Shown piece by piece: positions 15,863 through 24,919 of a stretch of 38,666 bases of DNA (position 1 is the stretch's first letter; each line of letters opens with the position of its first letter). The notes beneath the pieces are model-generated. The model had not been told where the DNA came from, searched no databases, and worked only from the letters and a program-made list of their open reading frames with translations. Source of the stretch: Chloroflexota bacterium (lineage in GTDB: Bacteria; Chloroflexota; Ktedonobacteria; Ktedonobacterales; Ktedonobacteraceae); NCBI GenBank assembly GCA_902810755.1, contig CADDYT010000053.1, forward strand, positions 1 through 38,666, read 5' to 3'. Made by a program: the position numbers and the translations under genes.

Positions 15863-17317
15863 GTGTTGAATAGAAAGCGGGTAACAGCGATGTCGAGAGA
15901 GCAGGATCGGGAAGCCGTCGTTGTTGGGTCAGGCCCCAATGGGCTTGCCGCAGCCATTACGCTGGCGAGGGCGGGCCATGCCGTGCGCGTGTACGAGGCG
16001 AAGGAGACGATTGGCGGCGGCTGTCGCACGGCAGAATTTCCCCTGCCGGGCTTCTGGAGCGATATCTGCTCGGCGGTACACCCGCTTGGCATCGGCTCGC
16101 CCTTCTTTCGCACACTCCCGCTTGAGCAGTATGGCCTGGAATGGATTCATTCACCCACGCAACTGGCTCACCCTCTTGACGATGGGAGAGCGGCAGTGCT
16201 GGAACGCTCGGTTGAGGCAACAGCCGAGAAGCTGGGCGAGGACGCCGACGCCTATCGCAGGCTGGTGGGGCCGCTGGTGGCCGACTGGCCGAAATTGCAA
16301 GGCGCGCTGCTCGGCCCCTTGCGCATTCCCCGCTTCCCGCTGGCCCTTGCTCGTTTTGGCCTGCGCGCCATCAATTCCGCTCGCTTCCTCGCCGAACATA
16401 CCTTCAAGACGGAGGCGGCTCGCGCCCTCTTCGCGGGTATGAGCGCGCATTCGATGTTGCCGCTGGAACAGCCGCCGAGCGCCGCCTTTGGCCTTGTGCT
16501 GGGCATTCTCGGCCACGTCTATGGCTGGCCCATTCCACGCGGCGGCTCGCAGAACATTGCCAATGCCCTCGCCGACTACCTGCGTTCCCTCGGTGGAGAG
16601 ATCATCACCGGAGTTGAGATCAAGAGCATGGACGAACTATCCTCGGCCCGTGCCGTGCTGTTCGATGTGACGCCGCGCCAGTTGCTGCGCATCGCGGGTG
16701 AACAACTCCCCGGCAGCTATTGCCGGAAGCTTGCGCGCTACCGCTATGGCCCCGGCGTGTGCAAGGTCGATTTTGCCCTGGATGGCCCCATTCCCTGGCA
16801 GGCCGAGGCTTGCGCGCGCGCCGCGACGGTGCATGTCGGCGGCACCCTGCCGGAGATCGCCGCCGCCGAGCGCGGCGTCTGGCAGGGCCAGCACCCCGAA
16901 CGCCCCTTCGTCCTGCTCGCCCAACCCTCTCTCTTCGACGCCAGCCGCGCCCCACAGGGCATGCATACCGCCTGGACATACTGCCACGTCCCTAACGGCT
17001 CAACCGTCGATATGTCCGAGCGCATCATCGCGCAGATCGAACGCTTCGCCCCCGGTTTTCGCCAGCGCATCCTTGCCTACCAGGTCATCACGGCAGCCGA
17101 ATACGAGCATTACAATCCCAACTACATCGGCGGCGATATCAACGGCGGCATCCAGGACTTCTGGCAGCTCTACACGCGCCCGACCATCCAGCTTGTCCCC
17201 TACAATACCCCCGACAAACGCATCTACATCTGCTCCTGCTCCACACCACCCGGCGGCGGCGTCCACGGCATGTGTGGCTACTTTGGCGCAAAGGCCGCGC
17301 TCAAACGCGCCTTCTAA
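15863..17317 (+). CDS. phytoene-desaturase-like FAD-dependent oxidoreductase
   Basis: A 484-residue flavoprotein. The FAD dinucleotide loop is [20 protein letters not shown] (about 20-39), with the ribose-binding Glu in [11 protein letters not shown], and the C-terminal FAD motif ending [16 protein letters not shown]. This layout is that of the CrtI/amine-oxidase-like superfamily, near the mammalian PYROXD2 type. It is not placed in a carotenoid operon, so substrate is unknown. The start is a GTG at 15863 with AGGAC upstream; an ATG at 15890 is an alternative. Its end faces a convergent minus-strand gene 38 nt away. Confidence 0.85.
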   Translation: MLNRKRVTAMSREQDREAVVVGSGPNGLAAAITLARAGHAVRVYEAKETIGGGCRTAEFPLPGFWSDICSAVHPLGIGSPFFRTLPLEQYGLEWIHSPTQLAHPLDDGRAAVLERSVEATAEKLGEDADAYRRLVGPLVADWPKLQGALLGPLRIPRFPLALARFGLRAINSARFLAEHTFKTEAARALFAGMSAHSMLPLEQPPSAAFGLVLGILGHVYGWPIPRGGSQNIANALADYLRSLGGEIITGVEIKSMDELSSARAVLFDVTPRQLLRIAGEQLPGSYCRKLARYRYGPGVCKVDFALDGPIPWQAEACARAATVHVGGTLPEIAAAERGVWQGQHPERPFVLLAQPSLFDASRAPQGMHTAWTYCHVPNGSTVDMSERIIAQIERFAPGFRQRILAYQVITAAEYEHYNPNYIGGDINGGIQDFWQLYTRPTIQLVPYNTPDKRIYICSCSTPPGGGVHGMCGYFGAKAALKRAF

Positions 17318-17355
17318 TGGTCTGTGGATGAAGTTTGCCGCCAGCCAGACGGCTC

Positions 17356-18540
17356 TCATTCACTCACCACGCGCACCGTTTCTTCGACGCGCATGCCATA
17401 GCGGGTCAGCTCTTGAAAGAAGGGCGCGGTGGGAACGCAGATTTCGGGGCCGTGACAGCCGCGCCTCGTGATTTCGCCGCGCGCCAGCATGCGCCCGACG
17501 ATAGCGAGCGGCACGCCGGTATCGAACGCGCCCGCGCTGATGCTCCAGCGCCGATAGGGCAGCACAACCATCTGATTGCAAATTTCTAGCCGCTGCCCGT
17601 CCGCTTCTCCGCTGACGAGGACGCGCAGCACGTCGCAATCCTGCGGCTCGACCGGCTCGACGGGGACCATCTCAAGCAGCCTCGCCAGCACCTCGCGCGG
17701 CGAAACTTCCACGCCCTGCACGCGAATCGGCTCGTTACTGCCGAAGCCGAGGTCGACGAGGAATTTCAACTTTGCCAGAAAGTCGCCAGGGAAGGCGATT
17801 TTGAACGAGACATGGCGGATGCCTTTGTCGCGGAAGGAGATTGGGAAGGTGGCGCACTCAGAATGCAGCGAATAGACGGCGCTGGCGCGGCCGACCGGGG
17901 CGGGAAATTCCAGCTCTTCCTGCCCCGATAGCGGCGCCTGCGGCAACCACTCGCCATCCTGAAAAACCTGCGGCGACTTCGTAAATTCGTCCAGGATGGT
18001 GCGAATCGAGTAAGGCGCGACGAGCGGGGCCGTTGAGGGCGTCGTATCGCTACAGCCAAGCTGGACTTTGATGCCCTCGACGCGCTCAAGTTGATCGACG
18101 GCTAAACGAGCGAGCAGGTTGGTGATGCCAGGGGTACCGCCCATGCCCATGATGGCGGTGATGCCCGCCGCCTCGGCCTCGTCGCTCAACGCCATCAGTG
18201 TGCGCGTCATGTGGAAGAGGCCGCCGAGGTCGGCGTAATGCACCCGCTCCTGAATGCAGGCCTTGAGGACGGGCAGGTTGTAGGCGTAGTCAATGGCGCT
18301 CAGCACGGCATCCGCGCCCCTGATGAGGTCGCAGAGCCGCTCGAAGTCGCGCACATCGATCTGCCGGGCGACCAGCCTCTTGCCTGCATGGTTTCCCTGC
18401 TGCAACGCGGCGGCAAGCTCCCGCGCTCGCCCCGCGTTGTAGTCGGCGATAGTTATTTGCTCAACGTCATCGTATTCGCTCAGGGCGCGCACGGTGACGC
18501 GGCCCATCGCGCCCGCTCCGCCCAGCACAATGATATGCAT
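17356..18540 (-). CDS. saccharopine dehydrogenase-like reductase
   Basis: A 394-residue NAD(P)-binding protein of the Lys9/saccharopine reductase family. The Rossmann loop is GGAGAMG (7-13), with ADYNAGRARELAAAL downstream and the typical GMGGTPGITNLLAR segment. Family members include saccharopine reductase and carboxynorspermidine dehydrogenase. GAGGAAA precedes the ATG. It starts 24 nt after the aminotransferase stop, so the two genes probably act on the same lysine or polyamine substrates; the direction of chemistry cannot be read. Confidence 0.85.
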   Translation of the reverse strand: MHIIVLGGAGAMGRVTVRALSEYDDVEQITIADYNAGRARELAAALQQGNHAGKRLVARQIDVRDFERLCDLIRGADAVLSAIDYAYNLPVLKACIQERVHYADLGGLFHMTRTLMALSDEAEAAGITAIMGMGGTPGITNLLARLAVDQLERVEGIKVQLGCSDTTPSTAPLVAPYSIRTILDEFTKSPQVFQDGEWLPQAPLSGQEELEFPAPVGRASAVYSLHSECATFPISFRDKGIRHVSFKIAFPGDFLAKLKFLVDLGFGSNEPIRVQGVEVSPREVLARLLEMVPVEPVEPQDCDVLRVLVSGEADGQRLEICNQMVVLPYRRWSISAGAFDTGVPLAIVGRMLARGEITRRGCHGPEICVPTAPFFQELTRYGMRVEETVRVVSE

Positions 18541-18564
18541 ATGGTTTCCTCTTCCACAAATCGG

Positions 18565-20016
18565 CTATGCCACTACCGCGTTGCCCTGGCTTAAAATGGG
18601 TGTAGCCACGCTTACAACCTGGGACACTGGCTCAGGGACAGGGACAGCAACAGGCGGCGTCAACACGGTCGCGTGCAACTCCCGCAGCGTGTCTTCCAGC
18701 CGATTGAGCATGGTATCAATCTCGTCATACGTAATAACGAGCGGCGGCTCGACGCGAATGACCCGCGAGTTGTTCAGCGTGCCTGAGATGAGAATGCCGC
18801 GCTTGAACAGCCCGGCGGCGACGGCATAGCCGATCTCATCGTTGACGAAATGTTGCCCGATCAGCAGGCCCTTGCCGGTGATGCCGGTATAGATGTCGCT
18901 GTGACGGGCGGCGATGGCCCTCAGCCGGGCGAGCAGGTATTCGCCCTTCGCGGCAGCCTGCTCCACAATATGCTCTTCCAGCGTGACGTTGATGGCGGCA
19001 ATGGCGGCGGCGCAGGCCAGCGGGTTGCCGCCGGTGGTTGAGGTATGGATAAAGGGATTGCTGTTCAGCACGCTCCAGATCCTCTGCGTAGACATGAACG
19101 TGCCAATCGGCATCACGCCGCCGCCCAGAGCTTTGGCTGCCGTCATAATATCCGGCACGACGTTCCAGTGTTCAACGCCCCACAGCTTGCCGGTGCGTCC
19201 CATGCCGGTCTGCACCTCGTCGGCGATGAGCAGCACTTCATATTCATCGCACAGCTGGCGCAGGCGCGGCCAGAAATCGTCCGGCGGCACAATTGCGCCC
19301 GCTTCGCCCTGTATCGGTTCCATGACGACGGCGGCGATATCGTTGCCAACCTCGCGCGCGATACGCAGTTGCTGTTCCACCGCGTCGGCGTCGCCAAACG
19401 GCACGTGATAGATGTTGTTATGCAGAGGCAGTGCGGGCCGACGAAAAACGGCCTTGCCGGTGAGGGAGAGCGAGCCGGTGGTCTTGCCGTGAAAGCCGCG
19501 CACGGCGGCGATAAAGCCGCTCTTGCCCGTGTAGAGCTTTGCCAGCTTCATCGCTCCCTCGACCGCTTCGGTGCCGCTGCCAACGAAGAAGCTATATTGA
19601 ATGTCGCCGGGGGTAATCTCGGCCAGCAGGTGCGCCAGCATGCCGCGCAGGGGATCGAGCAATTCCTGCGTGGGCAACGGACTTTTCGCCAGTTGCGCCT
19701 GCACCGCCCCGACCACCTTCGGGTGCGCCCAGCCAAGATTGAACAGGCCAAACCCGCCCAGGCAGTCGATGTATTCGCGGCCCAGCACATCCCTGAACGT
19801 CGCGCCGCGTCCCGTCCACTCAACCGCCGCGAAATCACCTGCCTCGGCCACCGATTTGCGGTAATCGATAAAACCGCTGTTATAATAGCGCGCAAAGTTG
19901 CTGACCGTCGTCTCGATCAGCCACTGCGCCTCATCTGTCGTCAACTGCGTCTTCTGTACAAAGTTGAGGTAACGTTTTGAGTCTTTGAGGGCCTTGCATA
20001 AGCCATCGGTACTCAT
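18565..20016 (-). CDS. patA: class III aminotransferase, putrescine aminotransferase type
   Basis: A PLP enzyme of about 483 residues. The putrescine aminotransferase N-terminal segment is visible (FVQKTQLTTDEAQWLIETTV and FARYYNSGFIDYRKS), as are the cofactor region VGSGTEAVEGAMKLAKLYT, the PLP Asp in LLIADEVQTGMGRTG and the Schiff-base lysine in TAAKALGGG (K295). The likely reaction is putrescine plus 2-oxoglutarate to 4-aminobutanal; other diamines or ornithine derivatives are possible. The ATG at 20016 has AAAGG upstream. The last 45 residues are a Val/Pro-rich tail not typical of the family. Confidence 0.85.
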   Translation of the reverse strand: MSTDGLCKALKDSKRYLNFVQKTQLTTDEAQWLIETTVSNFARYYNSGFIDYRKSVAEAGDFAAVEWTGRGATFRDVLGREYIDCLGGFGLFNLGWAHPKVVGAVQAQLAKSPLPTQELLDPLRGMLAHLLAEITPGDIQYSFFVGSGTEAVEGAMKLAKLYTGKSGFIAAVRGFHGKTTGSLSLTGKAVFRRPALPLHNNIYHVPFGDADAVEQQLRIAREVGNDIAAVVMEPIQGEAGAIVPPDDFWPRLRQLCDEYEVLLIADEVQTGMGRTGKLWGVEHWNVVPDIMTAAKALGGGVMPIGTFMSTQRIWSVLNSNPFIHTSTTGGNPLACAAAIAAINVTLEEHIVEQAAAKGEYLLARLRAIAARHSDIYTGITGKGLLIGQHFVNDEIGYAVAAGLFKRGILISGTLNNSRVIRVEPPLVITYDEIDTMLNRLEDTLRELHATVLTPPVAVPVPEPVSQVVSVATPILSQGNAVVA

Positions 20017-20650
20017 AAAAATCCTTTCTGAAAGGTGCGGATAATAAGAAACGCATCCCACGACCGGCCCGCCTACCGGCTCTCCAATCAAAATCGGTAA
20101 TGGCCCTGTGTCATGCTGAGTGAAGCATCTGCCGTAGTGTGTCGATGTATCCAGCGTGAGATACATCGCTTTACCCGACATGATACATCTATTACTGATC
20201 CTGTTTGTCCAATGTCATCTATGTGGGAACGGTTGCTCACACGCCTGCCTGCAGGGATAACCGTGCAAATCGCTGAAAGCTTGCTACAGATTACACAACG
20301 CCTGCAAACGGGTATGCGCGCAAAAAAAGCAGGTTGTTGAGCTGGAGCGATGGAAGAACATCACATCCAGGCACAGGAACGCGAGGAAAAGGGGGAATCA
20401 GGGATAGCAGGTGGACAGATGGAAGCCGCAGAATACGCAGTATCTGGGGATATATCCTCCATGTTTTCGGTGCGGTAATTCAGTTGTCTTCATAGGACAC
20501 CAGATTTCTGTGCTTTTTCCAGAACGCTCTGGAAATGTTCTCCTGTAGAGAGTATACCTGACGATTTGATGAAAGGCAAGCCCAGGCTGGCATATGCTAT
20601 ACTGTCCTCAACCATAACGTATTTTATCAGCAATCTAGAGCAGGTGAGCC
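20017..20650. other. 634-nt divergent intergenic region
   Basis: This gap separates the divergent patA and hydrolase genes. It contains TCATGCTGAGTGAAGC at 20111-20126, related to the core of the 15647-15745 repeat, and a hairpin with 9-bp arms CGATGTATC and GATACATCG at 20143-20151 and 20160-20168. Two short open frames in one frame (20113-20340 and 20350-20478), separated by a TGA, show no family I know. I see no confirmed gene. Confidence 0.6.
20595..20603 (+). promoter_or_regulatory. extended -10 box for the hydrolase gene
   Basis: TGCTATACT, an extended -10 sequence, about 48 nt upstream of the hydrolase ATG. A -35 match at proper spacing is not evident. Confidence 0.4.
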
Positions 20651-21424
20651 ATGCCATTTCTCACAACGCCAAATTGTACGCTCTACTATGATGTTTTTGA
20701 GCCGGATGCTGAAGGCGCCGGGGCCGGTCAGGTGGAGACAGTCTTGTTGCTGCACGGCTTCGGGGGAACGCCGGAGAGCGATTTCGCCGGGCAGTTGCCG
20801 TTATTGCGCCAGCGTTACCGCGTAGTCGCGCCGCATCTGCACGGCTATGGCAGATCATCGCAGCGCAGCAGCTATCCCGTTTCGTATTATCGCGATGACG
20901 TGGTTGATGTGATTACGCTGCTGGATGCGCTCAATATTCAGCGAGTGCTGGTGCTGGCCTTCAGCGACGGGGCCATTTCCGGCCTGTTGCTGGCCGCGCT
21001 GCACCCGCAGCGCGTGGGAAAGCTGGCAGCGATGGGCGCGCAGAACTCGATTAACGAGGAAAACGTGGCCGCCATCCGCCACTGGCTGCTGGAACGCCCG
21101 CTTTCTGAGGAATGGCAGGAAGAACTGGCGCGGCTGCATGGCGAACCATACTGGCGCACGCTGCCCCGCATGTACGTCGAGGCCCAGGTGGCGCTGGTTG
21201 AGGCCGGCGGCGTGCTGATTACCGACGAGGAACTGGCCGCGATTCGCTGCCCCACGCTCATCATGCACGGCGCGCGCGACCGCGTCGTCCCGGCAGACTA
21301 CGCCCGTTCCATCCACTCCCACATCCCCGGCTCGCAGCTCCTGCTCTTCGATGCCGGGCATGCCGCCCATCTGCGCTGCCAGCAAGAGTATACAGAGGCG
21401 GTCTTGCGGTTCTTCGCGAGTTAA
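20651..21424 (+). CDS. alpha/beta hydrolase
   Basis: A 257-residue alpha/beta-hydrolase fold protein. It has LLLHGFGGTPESDF (oxyanion loop), a nucleophile elbow reading AFSDGA where the usual first Gly is Ala, the acid in HGARDRVVPADYA and the histidine in DAGHAAHL. Possible roles are esterase or lipase-like; the substrate is unknown. AGCAGGTGAGCC precedes the ATG. Its 3' end is 18 nt from that of a truncated kinase on the other strand. Confidence 0.85.
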   Translation: MPFLTTPNCTLYYDVFEPDAEGAGAGQVETVLLLHGFGGTPESDFAGQLPLLRQRYRVVAPHLHGYGRSSQRSSYPVSYYRDDVVDVITLLDALNIQRVLVLAFSDGAISGLLLAALHPQRVGKLAAMGAQNSINEENVAAIRHWLLERPLSEEWQEELARLHGEPYWRTLPRMYVEAQVALVEAGGVLITDEELAAIRCPTLIMHGARDRVVPADYARSIHSHIPGSQLLLFDAGHAAHLRCQQEYTEAVLRFFAS

Positions 21425-21442
21425 ATATCGGGAAACGTCAGG

Positions 21443-21550
21443 CTAATCCAATCTTCTACCGGCGATGCCTGACTTCTCTAATATTTTCGCTAAGGTTGTC
21501 TTCCCGGCAAAGGGCAACCCGCACAGAATATACAAACATGGTTTTTTCAC
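21443..21550 (-). pseudogene. truncated AAA_33/zeta-like P-loop kinase (N-terminal stub)
   Basis: A 35-residue remnant beginning with a GTG (GGGAGG 6 nt upstream) and reading KKPCLYILCGLPFAGKTTLAKILEKS. The GLPFAGKTTL segment is a Walker A motif of the AAA_33/zeta-toxin-like kinase family, whose members exceed 150 residues. The frame stops after IAGRRLD and meets the opposing hydrolase gene, so the rest is gone. A good ribosome site and start remain, as in the 5734 remnant. Confidence 0.6.
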
Positions 21551-21683
21551 ATGCCACCTCCCTGCGAGTAGCACTATGCTACCTCCCTTTATAATAGCTC
21601 CTCCTGTAAAAAATTTCCCCGCCATACGTGCTACAGGGTGTTCTGTGTTTTAATGTCACCTGTAGCAAGGAGTGGTATTGCTT

Positions 21684-22388
21684 ATGACAACCGGGAAGGT
21701 TGCGATTGTGATACCGGCGCGCAATGAAGAGGACGCGCTGCGCTCGCTGCTGGCAGAAATCCCAGGGGATATCGCAGAGTGGATTATTGTGGTCGATAAC
21801 GGCAGTAGCGATCAGACGGTGCAGGTGGCGCGCGCGGGTGGGGCAGTGGTTGCCAGCGAGCCGGTGCCGGGCTATGGACGTGCCTGCCTGAAGGGCTTTC
21901 AGACGGCCTGCGAGCTGGGCGCGGAGACGGTTATTTTCATGGATGGCGATGGCAGTGATGACCCCGCCGACCTGCCGCTGATGCTGGCCCCGGTGCAGGA
22001 AGGCCGGGCGGATATGGTGATCGGCTCGCGGGTGAGCGCGCGCGCAGAACGGGGAGCCATTCCCCTGCAGGCGCGTCTTGGCAACTGGCTGGTCAGTAAT
22101 ATGATCCGAATCCTCTATGGCGCGCGTCTCCATGATATCGGCTCATTTCGCGTGCTGCGCTGTTCCGCCTTAGAGCAGCTGGAAATGCATGAAATGACGT
22201 TCGGTTGGCCGGTTGAAATGATTGTCAAGGCGGCGCGGGCAAAGTATCGCATCGTGGAATTGCCGATTCATTACCGGCGTCGCAGCGCGGGCCGCTCGAA
22301 GGTGGCCGGAACGATTGTCGGCAGCGTCAAGGCTGCATATTATATGTTGCGCACAACGCTGCGCTATACAAGGGGGATGCATGTCTGA
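21684..22388 (+). CDS. family 2 glycosyltransferase (DPM1-like)
   Basis: A GT-A fold glycosyltransferase of about 234 residues. Motifs are VAIVIPARNEEDALR, VDNGSSDQTVQVAR and the metal-binding DGDGSDDP. The sequence has FGWPVEMIVKAA and YRRRSAGRSKVAG, as in dolichyl- or polyprenyl-phosphate sugar transferases. It has no membrane anchor of its own. The ATG at 21684 was preferred over a GTG at 21672, since AAGGAG lies about 12 nt upstream. Its end overlaps the DUF2064 gene by 8 nt, so the two are coupled. Confidence 0.88.
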   Translation: MTTGKVAIVIPARNEEDALRSLLAEIPGDIAEWIIVVDNGSSDQTVQVARAGGAVVASEPVPGYGRACLKGFQTACELGAETVIFMDGDGSDDPADLPLMLAPVQEGRADMVIGSRVSARAERGAIPLQARLGNWLVSNMIRILYGARLHDIGSFRVLRCSALEQLEMHEMTFGWPVEMIVKAARAKYRIVELPIHYRRRSAGRSKVAGTIVGSVKAAYYMLRTTLRYTRGMHV

Positions 22389-23076
22389 TACCGCCCTGGC
22401 GATCATGGCTCGCTATCCAGCGGCCGGCAAAACCAAAACGCGGCTGGCGCGAGCTATTGGCAATGAAGAGGCTGTGGAACTCTACCGCGCCTTCCTTACC
22501 GACCTTGCCCGCCGCTTTGCCGGAACGCCCTTTGACCTGCACTGGGCCTTTACGCCGCCCGAAATCGACTATCAGAGCTTTGCCTCCGCGCTCGCGCCGT
22601 CGCAGGCATGCTATATGACCTGTTTCCCGCAGCAAGGAGACGATTTTGGCGCGCGGCTACACCATGTCTTCCGGTGGACTGCTGAGCGTGACTACAAATA
22701 TACCGTTCTCATCGGCTCGGATTCGCCGCAGATTCGCCGCGAAGTGGTGGCAGAGGCGCGGGCGGCGCTGGAGCAGGCCGATGTTGTGCTGGGGCCTGCC
22801 GAGGATGGCGGCTATTACCTGATCGCCATGCGCGAGCCGCACGATGTTTTTAGCGGCATCCCGATGAGTACAGGGGTGGTATTGCAGATGACGATTGAAC
22901 TGGCACAGCATCAGGGCCTCTCGGTGCGTCTGCTGGAGCCGCTTTTCGATGTCGATGAATTGCCCGATTTACAACGTTTAGCGCGGGCGCTTGAAGAAAA
23001 CGCCGCGCTGGCGCCCGTGACTGCCGCATATCTTGCTACGAGAAGGAGCCTGTATGACCGCTATAGCCGTCGATAA
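22381..23076 (+). CDS. DUF2064 (TIGR04282-like) nucleotidyl/glycosyl transferase
   Basis: A 231-residue protein of the DUF2064/TIGR04282 group. It starts ALAIMARYPAAGKTKTRLA, a nucleotidyltransferase-like loop, with LIGSDSPQI as the metal-binding strand and GPAEDGGYYLIAM. Members are found in arsenosugar clusters and in other GT2 neighbourhoods; activity has been little studied, and a glucosyl or nucleotidyl transfer is likely. The ATG lies 8 nt inside the GT2 gene, and its end overlaps the radical SAM gene by 23 nt. Confidence 0.85.
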   Translation: MSDTALAIMARYPAAGKTKTRLARAIGNEEAVELYRAFLTDLARRFAGTPFDLHWAFTPPEIDYQSFASALAPSQACYMTCFPQQGDDFGARLHHVFRWTAERDYKYTVLIGSDSPQIRREVVAEARAALEQADVVLGPAEDGGYYLIAMREPHDVFSGIPMSTGVVLQMTIELAQHQGLSVRLLEPLFDVDELPDLQRLARALEENAALAPVTAAYLATRRSLYDRYSRR

Positions 23077-24058
23077 GCTGCCCCGCTCAATCTATATCGA
23101 GCCGACGAGCCGCTGCAACGAGTTTTGCCAGCAATGCCCGCGCACCCTGCTCTCGCGCGAGGACGACCGCGACCTGACGTTTGAGAAATTTCGCTACATC
23201 GTCGACCAGTTTCCCGTACTGGAGCGCGTGGTGCTGCACGGCCTGGGCGAGCCGCTGCTGAACAAAGAGCTGCCGCAGATGGTGCGCTACCTGAAGGAAC
23301 GCGGCACCTATGTCCTGTTCAACTCCAACGGCATTGTCCTGACGCCAAAAAAGGGGCAGGCGCTGATCGACTCCGGTCTCGACGAATACCGCCTGTCGAT
23401 GGATGGCGCGAGCCGCCAGACGTATGCCCGCGTGCGCGGCGTCGATGCCTTCGAGAAAATCTGGCGCAACGTGCGCGCCTTCATTGCCATGCAGAAGGAA
23501 CAGAACGCCGGCAAGCCCGCCGTCTCCCTCTGGTTCACGGCCATGCGCGAGAACCTGCACGAACTGCCGGAGTTGATCGAACTGGCGGCGGAAAACGGCG
23601 TTCCCGAAGTCTATCTGCAACGGCTCGTCTACTTTGAGCAGGGGCTGGCCCACTCCAGGCAGGCGCTCTTCCGCCGCTCGACGCCGGAAGAACTGGACAT
23701 TGTGCGGCGCGCGGAACAGATGTGCAAAGAGCGCGGCATCCGCTTCAATGCCGCCGGGTCCGCGACGCCGGTAGAGAGCCTGATGCGCGACTTCGGCGAG
23801 CGTCCCTGGTCGGGCTGCCGCCGCCCGTACACGCTGACCTACATCACCTCAAGCGGCAATGTGCTTTCCTGCTGCTTCGCCCCGTTCGGCCATCGCAGCG
23901 CGAAAGAATATTACGAGGAGCGCGTCCTGGGCAATATCTTTCAGGAGCCGATCGAAGCCATCTGGCACGGCCCGCGCTACGAGGCGTTCCGCCGCGCCTT
24001 TGAAAGCGAGCATCCCGCCCGCCACTGCTCACAATGTGGGCTGAACTGGAGCTACTGA
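23054..24058 (+). CDS. radical SAM enzyme with SPASM domain
   Basis: A 334-residue radical SAM protein. The cluster motif CNEFCQQC (C21, C25, C28) binds the [4Fe-4S] that cleaves SAM. Following are GLGEPLLNKELPQM and LSMDGASRQTY of the barrel. The C-terminal SPASM domain has GCRRPYTLTYITSSG, SCCFAPFG and HCSQCGLNW for auxiliary clusters. Such enzymes modify peptides or small molecules by radical chemistry. The substrate cannot be read; no precursor peptide is seen. GAAGGAG precedes the ATG at 23054. It is the last of three overlapping genes. Confidence 0.88.
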   Translation: MTAIAVDKLPRSIYIEPTSRCNEFCQQCPRTLLSREDDRDLTFEKFRYIVDQFPVLERVVLHGLGEPLLNKELPQMVRYLKERGTYVLFNSNGIVLTPKKGQALIDSGLDEYRLSMDGASRQTYARVRGVDAFEKIWRNVRAFIAMQKEQNAGKPAVSLWFTAMRENLHELPELIELAAENGVPEVYLQRLVYFEQGLAHSRQALFRRSTPEELDIVRRAEQMCKERGIRFNAAGSATPVESLMRDFGERPWSGCRRPYTLTYITSSGNVLSCCFAPFGHRSAKEYYEERVLGNIFQEPIEAIWHGPRYEAFRRAFESEHPARHCSQCGLNWSY

Positions 24059-24919
24059 GAGCGACCCGATCCAGTCTTTGATGGTTGAGATGACCTCTTC
24101 TGGCTGCTCTATAAAGCCCATATGGCCGGAGTCTTCGAGAATGTGCAGTCTGGCGTTGGGCAGGCCATAGGCCATAGCCTGCGCGCCAGACATGGGCGTG
24201 ACCCAGTCATAGCGGCCCTGCAGGACGAGCGCGGGAACCGTAATCTCCGGCAACTGCGGGCGCAGATCATATTCCTTGCTCAACGTTCCCATCATATACA
24301 TCGCGATATCCATGTTGACCAGCGGGTTGCCATATAGCTCGTCGATGTATTCTTGTTTGAAGCCCTGGTGCCAGTAGAGCGGCATGATCTCCTGCTCGAA
24401 GCGTTTGATCTCGGCCTCGGTCGCCTGCCCGCTCGATTCCCGATAGGCGATCTCGCGCAGTTCCTTGCCGCGCTCCCCGCCGACGATGCGTTCCAGCGCA
24501 TCGAGATCATAGCCGCCCGTCCATGATGGTGACGTATCAAAGAGAATCATGCCTGCCAGGAACGCGGGATGGCGGTGGGCGATACTGAGGGCCACGAAGC
24601 CGCCGAAGGATTGGCCGAGGACGATGGGCCGCTCGATGCCGAGCGCCTGGCATAGCTGCACAATATCGTCGGCCATAATGCCAAGCTGGTAGTATTCGTG
24701 GCTGTGGCGCCGCGAACGCCCGCAGCCGCGCTGATCGACATAGAGCAACTGCGCCGCCTCGCCCACCGGATCAAGCCAGGGACGCAGATAGGTGTGGTCG
24801 AAGCCGGGGCCGCCATGCAAAATAATCATCGTTGGCTTCTGCTGAAAATGGGCCGATGCATCCAGCCCGCTCCCCACAACATCAAAATACAGTTCTGTCC
24901 CATTGATCGCTAATTTCAT
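24029..24919 (-). CDS. alpha/beta hydrolase, proline iminopeptidase-like
   Basis: A 296-residue S33-type hydrolase. HGGPGFDHTYLRPW carries the oxyanion HGGPG of proline iminopeptidases; the elbow is GQSFGGFV, the acid GRYDWVTP, and the histidine DSGHMGF. It probably removes N-terminal residues from small peptides or acts on similar substrates. Its ATG overlaps the murJ stop as ATGA, so it follows murJ in one transcript. Its 3' end overlaps the radical SAM gene on the other strand by 30 nt. Confidence 0.85.
   Translation of the reverse strand: MKLAINGTELYFDVVGSGLDASAHFQQKPTMIILHGGPGFDHTYLRPWLDPVGEAAQLLYVDQRGCGRSRRHSHEYYQLGIMADDIVQLCQALGIERPIVLGQSFGGFVALSIAHRHPAFLAGMILFDTSPSWTGGYDLDALERIVGGERGKELREIAYRESSGQATEAEIKRFEQEIMPLYWHQGFKQEYIDELYGNPLVNMDIAMYMMGTLSKEYDLRPQLPEITVPALVLQGRYDWVTPMSGAQAMAYGLPNARLHILEDSGHMGFIEQPEEVISTIKDWIGSLSVAPVQPTL

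Noticed and set aside
15863..17317. Carotenoid phytoene desaturase (crtI)
   Set aside because: The fold matches but no crtB, crtE or other carotenoid gene is near, so only the broad family name is used.
19045..19980. A 311-codon open frame antisense to the aminotransferase
   Set aside because: Shadow of patA with no domain and no ribosome site of note.
21684..24058. Arsenosugar biosynthesis cluster
   Set aside because: DUF2064 suggests it, but no ArsM methyltransferase, ArsS-type radical SAM or arsenic-response gene is present in the window.
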